A stretch of 64,000 bases of DNA from Clostridium cellulovorans 743B (GTDB lineage: Bacteria > Bacillota > Clostridia > Clostridiales > Clostridiaceae), in assembly GCF_000145275.1 (NCBI RefSeq), contig NC_014393.1:4092001-4156000 (forward strand), read 5' to 3'. The notes under the pieces are model-generated. The model saw nothing but the letters and a program-made list of their open reading frames with translations. It searched no databases and was not told the DNA's origin. The translations under genes were made by a program, and so were the position numbers. How positions within the stretch are numbered: position 1 is the stretch's first letter; each line of letters starts with the position of its first letter. Of the stretch, positions 8,694 through 16,478 are shown one piece after another.

Positions 8694-9476
8694 TCACCCG
8701 AACTGCCAAATGCTATGACTTAGGTTCCCGTATCTATAACTACGATGTAATAATCTTGCTATTTTCTTATCATCAGCTGCTCCCATTGCATAAAATATAG
8801 GAATAAAGTGTTCAACACCATAAAGTGGCACTGCATACTTAGCTGTAGGTTCCAAAGAATGATAATTATACAGAGATTCTAAATCCCACTTCTCCAAACA
8901 ACTTGCTAACCACTGATCAAATTTAATTGCCCAATCGTCAACACCTATATTATCTTTCTCCCAATTCAAAGCACCAAGGTTGTGTACAGTTCCTCCACTA
9001 GCAATGATTAAAACATCCTTCTCCCGTAATGATGATAAGACTTTCCCTATTTCATACTGGTCTTTAGGCAAAGTATGAGGGCTTACAGACATTGAAATCA
9101 CAGGAATATTTGCTTCAGAATAAATCAATCTGAGGACTACCCATGCACCATGATCTAACCCGCGTTCTGCATCAACTTCAAAAGGAATACCTTTCCTATG
9201 GAGCAACTGTTGAATTTCTTTAAATATCGCCTCATTGCCTACTGCTGGATATTTAATTCTATACAATTCTTCTGGGAATCCGCTAAAATCATATATCATA
9301 TCATACTCGACAGAATTGCCCACCTTTTGAATATCCGACTCCCAATGAGCAGAAAAAATTATAATAGCTATTGGCTTCTTTATAGTGTCACTTAATTTAT
9401 ACAAAAACGTAGTATATGCATTATCTTCAACTGCTAATAGCGGTGATCCATGTGCGATGAAAAAATATGGTATCAT
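8694..9476 (-). CDS. DODA-type extradiol dioxygenase (LigB/YgiD family)
   Basis: 260 residues, the usual length for the class III extradiol dioxygenases called DODA. Metal-site motifs are in order: FIAHGSPLL near residue 8, FSAHWES near 44, LDHGAWVVL near 108, ASGGTVHNLG near 160, and a conserved C-terminal YGVEHFIPIFYAMGA. The family opens catechol-type rings with non-haem Fe(II) and O2, or Zn in some members, which is notable in an apparently anaerobic host; the substrate is unknown. It follows a flavodoxin-like quinone reductase by 15 bases, suggesting joint handling of quinone/catechol compounds. Confidence 0.88.
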   Translation of the reverse strand: MIPYFFIAHGSPLLAVEDNAYTTFLYKLSDTIKKPIAIIIFSAHWESDIQKVGNSVEYDMIYDFSGFPEELYRIKYPAVGNEAIFKEIQQLLHRKGIPFEVDAERGLDHGAWVVLRLIYSEANIPVISMSVSPHTLPKDQYEIGKVLSSLREKDVLIIASGGTVHNLGALNWEKDNIGVDDWAIKFDQWLASCLEKWDLESLYNYHSLEPTAKYAVPLYGVEHFIPIFYAMGAADDKKIARLLHRSYRYGNLSHSIWQFG

Positions 9477-9491
9477 ATAATCACACTCTCT

Positions 9492-10073
9492 TTATAATGT
9501 TTCTTTTACAATCTTGGATACCTCCTTTAGATAATCTCCTCTAATTTCATCAGTGACATATGGAACCGCACCAAAGAAAATATGTTTTACATCCTCTATT
9601 CCACTAAAATTAAATATCCCTTGATCTGTAGCTTGCTTCATTGAATTATGCATTCCACTTGCAGAATATGCTTCATTTGGTGAACCTGTGGTACAAAATA
9701 ACAACCCCTTCTTACCTGTCAATAAACCTTTTGGTGCTCCATTTTCACTGGTATATGCAAAGCCATAGGAAAATACTCTATCCACATATCCCTTTAATAT
9801 TGCTGGAACAGAAGCCCACCAGACTGGATAAACAAAAGTGATAACATCCGCCCATTTAATATTCTCTTGTTCCGCTGAAATATCTTCAAGCACCTTTCCG
9901 CTTTGTAAAGCAACAAAATCTGCTGGCTTAAGTATTGGGTCAAACCCAATTTCATATAAATCCCTAACTCTTACAGTGGCTCCCTTTTCCTTAGATGCAT
10001 CAACTACTGTATCTAATATTCCTTTGCAAAAACTCTTGGGATTTGGATGTGCAAAAACTACTAAATGATTCAT
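9492..10073 (-). CDS. NAD(P)H:quinone oxidoreductase, flavodoxin-like fold
   Basis: 193 residues with a flavodoxin-like Rossmann start (LVVFAHPNPKSFCKGILD), the family motif WADVITFVYPVWWASVPAILKGYVDRVFSYGFAY, and TGKKGLLFCTTGSP. This is the NQO/KefF/MdaB-type group: FMN or FAD enzymes that reduce quinones by two electrons using NAD(P)H. First gene of a two-gene operon with the DODA dioxygenase, behind a perfect GGAGG site. Confidence 0.88.
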   Translation of the reverse strand: MNHLVVFAHPNPKSFCKGILDTVVDASKEKGATVRVRDLYEIGFDPILKPADFVALQSGKVLEDISAEQENIKWADVITFVYPVWWASVPAILKGYVDRVFSYGFAYTSENGAPKGLLTGKKGLLFCTTGSPNEAYSASGMHNSMKQATDQGIFNFSGIEDVKHIFFGAVPYVTDEIRGDYLKEVSKIVKETL

Positions 10074-10188
10074 ATTAATCCTCCATGTTTTAAAAACTTC
10101 TGTTTTATTATTAATCTAAATATTAAGTTTTATCCAACTATAAAAAACAGAAATAGAAACTGAAGCAAACGTTATTCTATATAAAAAT

Positions 10189-10225
10189 ATAGACTGCAAC
10201 TTATAATAAATTTGTTGCAGTCTAT
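10189..10225 (-). terminator. glgB terminator
   Basis: Perfect 12-bp stem (ATAGACTGCAAC/GTTGCAGTCTAT) with a 13-base loop, followed on the minus strand by ATTTTTATA. Confidence 0.75.
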
Positions 10226-10276
10226 TTGTCACTATTCACTTATTCATATGATTATGTAAAACATTTCTTTACACTT

Positions 10277-12076
10277 TTAATCGATTATCTCAAATAAGAT
10301 ACCACTAAATTTGGCTACCTCCATGGATAATTCAATAATATCATCCTCATCATTAATTTTATAGAATTCTTCAGTTTCTGAAACAGTACCACTATAGCGT
10401 TCCCAATTACTATGAAGAATCAACTTCACTTCTTGTCCTTCTTTTAAGGTTATATAATAGTTTTCGCAATCTTCATTTCCAAAGTTAAAAACTGCTAACA
10501 ATGTCTGTTTAACCCCAGTTCTTGCTATTGTATAAATACATTTATCATTTTGCTCACAATCTATCCACTTAAAATTATGTAGGCTATAGTCATCATGTAA
10601 TGGCTCATAATATTTATAAATTTGATTTAAGTTTAAAGTATATTGGTGGTAACAATCATGAACGGGATATTGCAAAATATCCCAATCTTGTTCTCTTTTT
10701 TCATTCCATTCTCTTAGCTGTCCAATCTCATTTCCCATAAAATTAAGTTTCTTTCCTGGATGCATTATCATATATAGGTACATAGCCCTTGCTTGAGGAA
10801 ATTTATCTTCGTAATATCCACTCATTTTTTGCATAATAGTGGCTTTTCCATGTACTACCTCGTCATGCGAAAGAGCTAAAAGGTATTTTTCACTATAAAA
10901 ATACAGCATGGAAAAAGTTAGTTTATGATAGTCCCTTGCACGATATTCTGGCGCTGTTTGAAAATATTCTAAGGTGTCATGCATCCACCCTAAATCCCAT
11001 TTGTAATCAAAACCTAATCCATTTAATTCTACTGGTCTAGTAACCCCTTCATATGCAGAAGAATCTTCTGCTATAAGCATTGCTGTTGGATGTATACTTT
11101 TCAATCCTGAATTCATTACTTTAAGAAACTCTATAGATTGTCCATTTTCCCCTCTTTTTTCATCCCCTTGCCAATAAATAAGACGACTTACTGCATCCAT
11201 TCTCAATCCATCAAAATGAAACTCTTTAAGCCAATAATTAGCTGCTGACTGCATAAAACACCTTACTTCTCGCCTTGAATATATAAAATTATAACTACCC
11301 CATTCACTTGTCCCTACGTCCGTACTTGGATACTCATATAAACAAGTGCCATCATAATTTCTTAATCCATAAGCATCAATGGCAAAATGAACCGGAACAA
11401 AATCTAAAATAACACCAATACCTGACTGATGTAATTTATCTATCATCTCTTTCAACTGATCTGGCGTTCCATACCTCGCTGTTGGAGCAAAAAATCCAGT
11501 ATTCTGATATCCCCATGATTCATCACAGGGATGTTCTGATAGTGGCATAATTTCAATATGGGTATATCCGTCTTCCCTGACATAATCAATTATTAAATCA
11601 GCAATTTCGGAATACGAATACCAGCCTTCTTCCTCATCAGTCTTCTTTTTCCAAGAGCCTAAATGAAGTTCATATATGTTAAGAGGTTTATCATAGTTAA
11701 CACTACGATTTTTCATCCATTCCTCATCGTTAAAACTATATGAGTTTAAATCTGTAGTAATGGAACAAGTACCAGGCCTTAACTCCATAAAGAACCCATA
11801 TGGATCACAATGCTCATCTCTTCTTCCGTCTTCTGTATAAATGCAATACTTATACATCATACCGTAATCTGCCGAAACTCCACTAATAGAAAAGACACCA
11901 CTTTGAAATTCTTGACTCATAGCCTCTTCTTGCCAATTATTAAATTCACCTATTATCGTTACATGTTTTGCTCTTGGTGCATAGGTACGAAAAGTAAATC
12001 CGTTACTTTCTTTATGAGCGCCAAAATACTCATATGCATCAAAAGATTTTCCCTCATAAAAATCCTGAAGTTTCAT
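10277..12076 (-). CDS. glgB: 1,4-alpha-glucan branching enzyme
   Basis: 599 residues. An N-terminal CBM48-like domain (TYAPRAKHVTIIGEFNNW) precedes a GH13 barrel. Catalytic motifs: DGLRMDAVSRLIY (nucleophile Asp), LIAEDSSAYEGVT (acid/base Glu) and ALSHDEVVHGKATI (transition-state Asp). Cuts alpha-1,4 chains and re-attaches them as alpha-1,6 branches during glycogen or granulose synthesis. It is somewhat shorter than enterobacterial GlgB because the extra N-terminal module is absent. No other glycogen genes are adjacent, so it stands alone with its own terminator. Confidence 0.95.
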   Translation of the reverse strand: MKLQDFYEGKSFDAYEYFGAHKESNGFTFRTYAPRAKHVTIIGEFNNWQEEAMSQEFQSGVFSISGVSADYGMMYKYCIYTEDGRRDEHCDPYGFFMELRPGTCSITTDLNSYSFNDEEWMKNRSVNYDKPLNIYELHLGSWKKKTDEEEGWYSYSEIADLIIDYVREDGYTHIEIMPLSEHPCDESWGYQNTGFFAPTARYGTPDQLKEMIDKLHQSGIGVILDFVPVHFAIDAYGLRNYDGTCLYEYPSTDVGTSEWGSYNFIYSRREVRCFMQSAANYWLKEFHFDGLRMDAVSRLIYWQGDEKRGENGQSIEFLKVMNSGLKSIHPTAMLIAEDSSAYEGVTRPVELNGLGFDYKWDLGWMHDTLEYFQTAPEYRARDYHKLTFSMLYFYSEKYLLALSHDEVVHGKATIMQKMSGYYEDKFPQARAMYLYMIMHPGKKLNFMGNEIGQLREWNEKREQDWDILQYPVHDCYHQYTLNLNQIYKYYEPLHDDYSLHNFKWIDCEQNDKCIYTIARTGVKQTLLAVFNFGNEDCENYYITLKEGQEVKLILHSNWERYSGTVSETEEFYKINDEDDIIELSMEVAKFSGILFEIID

Positions 12077-12542
12077 CTGTTATTACCTCTTTAATTTCTT
12101 ATATTTAATTTAGAAAACTCTTCTACCTTACACAGATTCTATCTAACAATGACCTTATGCCAGTTCTATAAAATCAACACCTCTTAAATAAGAATTAAAT
12201 TATTATTTATATATTGAAGTATAATGTAACGGTAGTTCGTTAACTTATTTACCATTTAATTCCATTATATAAAAAACAAACAATTTTGTACATAAATAAA
12301 GCATATTTGTTTTCGACAATCTTCTATAATGCCTTATCCCTCTTGACATATAAATTAAATAGGAGTAATGTATCTCTAGTTCTGACGCCAAAAAATTTTT
12401 ATTATTTAACACCCATGATCCAAAGTTATTTATATGAATCCATATGAGTCATCAAATGCAGTATCTTTAGTAAAGAGTATATATAATTAAGAAGTTTTTG
12501 AATTTTATAGTACAGCTTTAAATAAAGAAAGGTAATAGATTA
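12077..12542. other. Intergenic, no supported feature
   Basis: Very AT-rich spacer upstream of glgB. It contains AAGAAGTTTTTGAA near 12489 that recurs within the damaged small gene at 12543-12651, a possible partial duplication. No promoter or RNA can be assigned with confidence. Confidence 0.4.
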
Positions 12543-12651
12543 ATGGAAGAGATTATTGAAGAAGTTTTTGAAATTTATATCTTTCTTCTTGAAAGATAAG
12601 AAAAGAGTTAATCCTCCTGAAAATGATGAGGAAAATATTGCAAAACTATAA
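12543..12651 (+). pseudogene. Possible frameshifted short acidic peptide gene
   Basis: An ATG at 12543 behind AAAGAAAGG reads MEEIIEEVFEIYIFLLER and stops at 12599. One base out of frame, the sequence continues as FLKDKKRVNPPENDEENIAKL to a stop at 12651. Joined, the two parts would give a ~36-residue peptide with a hydrophobic-acidic start and a hydrophilic tail, as in short remnants of small membrane proteins. Its end lies in the long inverted repeat shared with the glycosyltransferase stop. A remnant is more likely than an active gene. Confidence 0.3.
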
Positions 12652-12673
12652 ATTATAGTTTCGCAATATTTTC
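12631..12673. terminator. Long inverted repeat spanning the glycosyltransferase stop, terminator-like
   Basis: Arms of about 21 bases (12631-12651 and 12653-12673) pair with a single mismatch. It covers the last codons of the glycosyltransferase on the minus strand and the end of the damaged peptide gene on the plus strand. No long T run follows on either strand, so termination is plausible but not certain. Confidence 0.5.
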
Positions 12674-13839
12674 TCAACTTCCTTTACTGCCTGTTCTGGT
12701 CCGCAGGAAGAAGTAAAAGATTCTTGAACTTTCTTTACCTGTTTTTTATATGTTGAACTTTCTAGCATCAGTTTGGCTTGAAGCTTTAGATTTTCTGCAG
12801 TAACCTCTTTTTTCTTTAATACTTTGCCTGCTCCAAGGTCTTGCAATCTATAAGAATTAAAGAACTGGTCTGCTCCAAGTGGCACCATAATCATTGGTAC
12901 GCCTAGATACATTCCATCAGAAACACTACCCATTCCACCATGAGCTATAAATAAATCTGCGTGTTTCAATACTTCTGCCTGAGGTACAAAATCACGAACA
13001 ATAAAATTTTCAGGTATGTATCCTATTTCTTTAATTCTATCTTTATTACCGGTAGACATAACAACTAGATACTCACTATCTTTAAATGCTTCAATTACAT
13101 TTTTAAAGAAATCTGTCCATGTATTAAAAACTGTACCAAGAGTAGCATATATAACCTTCTTATTTGAGTTTTCTAGGCTTTCAATAGGAAAAGATTTATC
13201 CTTAACAGAAATTGTTGGTGTTGGACCAATATATAAGCATTTATTTTGAAAATCATTTTCCCTAGGTTGAAAATATCTGCTGGTAAAAATAATATTTAGT
13301 GATGCTGATTGAGGACTAAAAAATGTCAGTAAATCATTGACTTTTACTTTTAATACACGAGCTCCAAATATTTTAGAAACTCTTCTTCTAATTTTAGGAT
13401 GATGTGCAATAAAATTAATTACATTGGGAATCCCTCTGGATTTTTTAAAAAGTTCTTTAATAGTTTCTTCATTTTGTAAAAATACAGCGGAGCAAAATAT
13501 TATTGGAGTCTTAACTTCCTCTTGTAATTCTGCAAGACTTGGACATAATCCACCTATTACTACTGCATCATACTTTGATGCTAATTTCTTAACTTTTATG
13601 TACATTTCATTAATACTCTCACGTACCTTCTTAATAGAATCAAATGGATTACTAAGATTTATATTAACTGATCTATAGTATGGAATTATCGTAGCACCAC
13701 AGTACTCAACCTTTTTTTGAAAGTCCTCTGTAATCAAATAATCTACTTCATGTCCATTGTTTACAAAGGCTGAAACCAAAGGAAAAGTTGGATTTGCATG
13801 TCCGTGCAGCGGTATATTTGCGAATAAAATCCTTGCCAT
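12646..13839 (-). CDS. MGT-type family 1 glycosyltransferase
   Basis: 397 residues, GT-B fold. The N-terminus (ILFANIPLHGHANPTFPLVSA) is the acceptor domain start typical of macrolide/flavonoid glucosyltransferases such as YjiC. The nucleotide-sugar site is ADLFIAHGGMGSVSDGMYLG then PMIMVPLGADQFFNSYRL at about 290-330. It transfers a sugar, usually from UDP-glucose, to a small hydrophobic acceptor and often serves in drug inactivation. Acceptor unknown. Good GGAGG site upstream; appears monocistronic. Confidence 0.9.
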   Translation of the reverse strand: MARILFANIPLHGHANPTFPLVSAFVNNGHEVDYLITEDFQKKVEYCGATIIPYYRSVNINLSNPFDSIKKVRESINEMYIKVKKLASKYDAVVIGGLCPSLAELQEEVKTPIIFCSAVFLQNEETIKELFKKSRGIPNVINFIAHHPKIRRRVSKIFGARVLKVKVNDLLTFFSPQSASLNIIFTSRYFQPRENDFQNKCLYIGPTPTISVKDKSFPIESLENSNKKVIYATLGTVFNTWTDFFKNVIEAFKDSEYLVVMSTGNKDRIKEIGYIPENFIVRDFVPQAEVLKHADLFIAHGGMGSVSDGMYLGVPMIMVPLGADQFFNSYRLQDLGAGKVLKKKEVTAENLKLQAKLMLESSTYKKQVKKVQESFTSSCGPEQAVKEVEKILRNYNL

Positions 13840-14064
13840 AATAAAATTCCTCCTAATAATTCTACTAAAAAATAAAAAATCGTTGATTTATGATTTTATT
13901 ATACTACCTAAAAAATACAATTCAATAAATAAATTGTATTTACACTCCTGATTTATGTATAAAATAGTATTATTATCAGAATTCCAATCCGTGTATAGCA
14001 AAAATTTCCATATAATAATAGTCCAATTTCATTAGTACCTATATTGCCATTTGAAATAAAAAAA

Positions 14065-14088
14065 GTGCTCCATCTAAATGAAGAGCAC
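14065..14088 (-). terminator. Terminator of the alpha/beta hydrolase gene
   Basis: Perfect 6-bp G+C-containing stem GTGCTC/GAGCAC followed on the minus strand by TTTTTTTATTTC, a textbook intrinsic terminator. Its upstream arm shares three bases with the larger inverted repeat at 14086-14142. Confidence 0.8.
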
Positions 14089-14142
14089 CCCACTAAGTAG
14101 ACACAGTTAAAAAGACTGTTGTAGAATCTACTTAGTGGGGTG
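14086..14142. repeat. Perfect 16-bp inverted repeat between hydrolase stop and terminator
   Basis: Arms CACCCCACTAAGTAGA (14086-14101) and its exact complement (14127-14142) are separated by 25 bases. It is much more GC-rich than its surroundings and resembles a tiny insertion remnant (solo terminal repeats) or an RNA hairpin transcribed with the hydrolase gene. It shares bases with the terminator stem, so both cannot form fully at once. Confidence 0.6.
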
Positions 14143-14178
14143 ATTTTTATATCTATAGATTTTTATCTAATTCAAATT

Positions 14179-14931
14179 TTATTTATGCGATATATTGTCT
14201 AAAAGTTTTACAATGGATTTTGATGTATAACTCATTTGATCCTCATTTGTTATTGATGCCTCTCCATCACCTTTCTGATATCCGTAATCTCCAAAACCAC
14301 CATGATTTCCACCGGCTATTCCTGTAAATACAGCATCCTTTGGCATAACTTCTTTTGCTTTTGTTATCTTGCTTATATCCGCAACCTTATCATTCTCACC
14401 CCATAAAGACAATACTTTTATATCTCTACTACTAAAATCTCTCTTATCTTGTGCATAGGAGGCTAATAAAACTAAGCCTTTTATATTATCATGCTTATCT
14501 GCATAATCTGCTGCTATAACTCCCCCTAAAGAATGTCCTCCTATAGCCCAAGTGTTAATTTCCTTATTTTTATCTATGACTTCACTGGCCTTGTTTGAAG
14601 AAAAAACTGCTAAGTTGAATCTCATTTTTGCTATAACAACGGTATATCCATTAGACGCTACTTCCTTAGCCATAGGAGCATATGCTGAAGCTTCTACCTT
14701 TCCACCTGGATAAAAAATGAATCCTATATCCTTTGCATTAGCTACAGGCTTAAATACAATATCACCATCTTGTTCCACTTTTACTTTAGAGTCTGACTTT
14801 AAGCTATCTAATGCTAAACTTCCAGACTTATAATATGTGCCTACATAAATAAAAAATACAGAAAGCAATATTAGTAAAATAATTGAAACTGTTGCACAAA
14901 TTTTAAACTTTAAAGATTTCTTTTGTTTCAT
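14179..14931 (-). CDS. Membrane-anchored alpha/beta hydrolase
   Basis: 250 residues. A single N-terminal membrane helix (about 10-30) anchors an extracytoplasmic alpha/beta hydrolase domain. The nucleophile elbow is GGHSLGGV (about residues 132-139), the Asp is in LSLWGENDKVAD and the His in GIAGGNHGGFGDYG, so the triad is complete. Matches the group of short carboxylesterase/dienelactone-hydrolase-like proteins seen in clostridia; substrate unknown. Confidence 0.85.
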   Translation of the reverse strand: MKQKKSLKFKICATVSIILLILLSVFFIYVGTYYKSGSLALDSLKSDSKVKVEQDGDIVFKPVANAKDIGFIFYPGGKVEASAYAPMAKEVASNGYTVVIAKMRFNLAVFSSNKASEVIDKNKEINTWAIGGHSLGGVIAADYADKHDNIKGLVLLASYAQDKRDFSSRDIKVLSLWGENDKVADISKITKAKEVMPKDAVFTGIAGGNHGGFGDYGYQKGDGEASITNEDQMSYTSKSIVKLLDNISHK

Positions 14932-15081
14932 CAGAATATCTCCTTTTCAACTTACTAAGCTCTTCTATTCAATTAATAATTCTAACATATTTCATGGTTA
15001 TATCATAAATTTAAAATTTACTTTATCCTTTGAAACCCTCATAATATTCCCCAAACAGCGTCTTAATATGATTCTTTGGTA

Positions 15082-15281
15082 TCAAAACTTACCATCGCCC
15101 TTAAGATAGCAATCAAAGAATTCTAGAGAAAGCTTGTTTATAATTTTAAGACAAGGTTTTGCGCCGGTGGTAGATTTCTGTTGGTTAAATATATCAGTCA
15201 AAATAGGACTTGAAAGTGCTAGATCTGTTAATGTTAAATGCCCTACTCCATTAATATCAACATTAAATTCATCTTTATCTC
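15082..15281 (-). pseudogene. C-terminal remnant of an alpha/beta hydrolase
   Basis: The minus strand reads about 65 codons (DKDEFNVDINGVGHLTLTDL, then ALSSPILT ... SLEFFDCYLKGDGKF, stop at 15082) with no start codon or ribosome site. The GVGHLTLTDLALSSPIL segment resembles the catalytic-His region of PAF-acetylhydrolase/dienelactone-hydrolase-like enzymes. The upstream part is missing and the fragment begins exactly at the palindrome 15273-15340, so a rearrangement probably deleted the 5' part. Confidence 0.55.
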
Positions 15282-15340
15282 ATGCATAAAAAAATACAAT
15301 AAGTGTAAACACTATTGCTTTTTTTATGCATGAGATAAAG
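15273..15340. repeat. 68-bp near-perfect palindrome at the end of the GNAT gene
   Basis: Arms of 22 bp (15273-15294 and 15319-15340) are perfectly complementary, and the 24-base centre folds further (CAATA-GTGT with ACAC-TATTG). It contains the last codons and TAA stop of the acetyltransferase and abuts the broken hydrolase. It can act as a terminator hairpin but lacks a following T run. Confidence 0.75.
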
Positions 15341-16196
15341 CTGGAAATATTAATTTTTTCTTTTCAATTTCCTCTAAATCTTCTCCTAAAATAAATAATG
15401 TGCAATCTTCTTTTTGTAGTTCCTTTACAGTATATCCTACTTCATCATATGGAGTAAATCCAAGAACCACCTTTTTTATTTTATTTCCAAAAGAACTTAT
15501 TACTGTTTCTAAATCAATCCTACACTCCGCAATAACTTGATAAATTTCAAGAACTTCTTCATTAACTTCAGCGATAATATAAGCCTTCTCTTCTGGTAAA
15601 TAATAGACACAATTATTTAACCAACCAGTTGTCCAAAAAGCTACTAGTCCAAAATTATCAACATTAAATCTATCATTGCTAACACTATTTTCTAATATAT
15701 TAAAAAAGTGTTGCCAATTAACCTTATCAGCCATATCAATATGCTGTATTTTCTCTATATTATCTGAAGAGTCAATGTCCTTGATGTATTGATATTCTCT
15801 AATTTTCTTAAAGCCAAACTTAGGATAAAAATCTAGAACTGTATCATTACCAAACAAATAAATTCCATCAACTTTATCTTTATACTCATGGATTATTTCC
15901 TCCATAAGACTACGACTTAAACCAAGATTACGGTAATCCTCGTCAGTCATGACTGTTCCAATTTGAATATAATGCTTTTCTATTCCATCCATCTTAAAGT
16001 CCATTAGATTGACAGATATATTAGCTATAGCTTTTTCACCATCAAAGAACGAATACGGAATATATTTTTCTCTCCAAAAACCATTATTATACCAATCTGT
16101 AAAGTCAATCTGATGTATTTTTTTAGCTAATTCATTAAAACCCTCTCTTAATTTATCATTATTTTTATAATCCTTAACATAATTGTATTTCATCAT
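15324..16196 (-). CDS. GNAT-family N-acetyltransferase
   Basis: 290 residues. The N-terminal ~150 residues form a GNAT fold with the acetyl-CoA loop region IQIGTVMTDEDYRNLGLSRSLMEEII (about 78-103), where R/Q-x-x-G-x-G/A is represented by YRNLGLSRSL. A second domain of ~130 residues follows, as in clostridial GNAT proteins of unknown acceptor. The first of two adjacent ATGs is used here; either fits the GAGGG site. The final codons lie in a long palindrome. Confidence 0.82.
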   Translation of the reverse strand: MMKYNYVKDYKNNDKLREGFNELAKKIHQIDFTDWYNNGFWREKYIPYSFFDGEKAIANISVNLMDFKMDGIEKHYIQIGTVMTDEDYRNLGLSRSLMEEIIHEYKDKVDGIYLFGNDTVLDFYPKFGFKKIREYQYIKDIDSSDNIEKIQHIDMADKVNWQHFFNILENSVSNDRFNVDNFGLVAFWTTGWLNNCVYYLPEEKAYIIAEVNEEVLEIYQVIAECRIDLETVISSFGNKIKKVVLGFTPYDEVGYTVKELQKEDCTLFILGEDLEEIEKKKLIFPALSHA

Positions 16197-16412
16197 AATT
16201 ACCCTCTCTAATCATTTCATTATTTTAACAGTAACTCAATACTGTTTTAAAGGCAACCTCATAATTATTTAGTAAGCAAAATTATGCATCAATTTTCTGA
16301 TTTATGTAGCACCAACACTTGTGGATACTTAATTATGTTACAATCTTTTATCTTAATGATCCTACTGAAATACACAAGCGACCTGAAACAAAGTCATGTT
16401 AATCCTTAAAAA

Positions 16413-16442
16413 GACCACCTAGATTTTAAATTCTAGGTGGCC
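16413..16442 (-). terminator. Terminator of the cellulase gene
   Basis: Stem GCCACCTAGAATTT paired with AATCTAGGTGGTC around a short AT loop, followed on the minus strand by TTTTTAAGG. It lies 37 bases after the cellulase stop codon. Confidence 0.8.
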
Positions 16443-16478
16443 TTCATGTTTTATTATGTAATTGATAAGTATCTCAGT

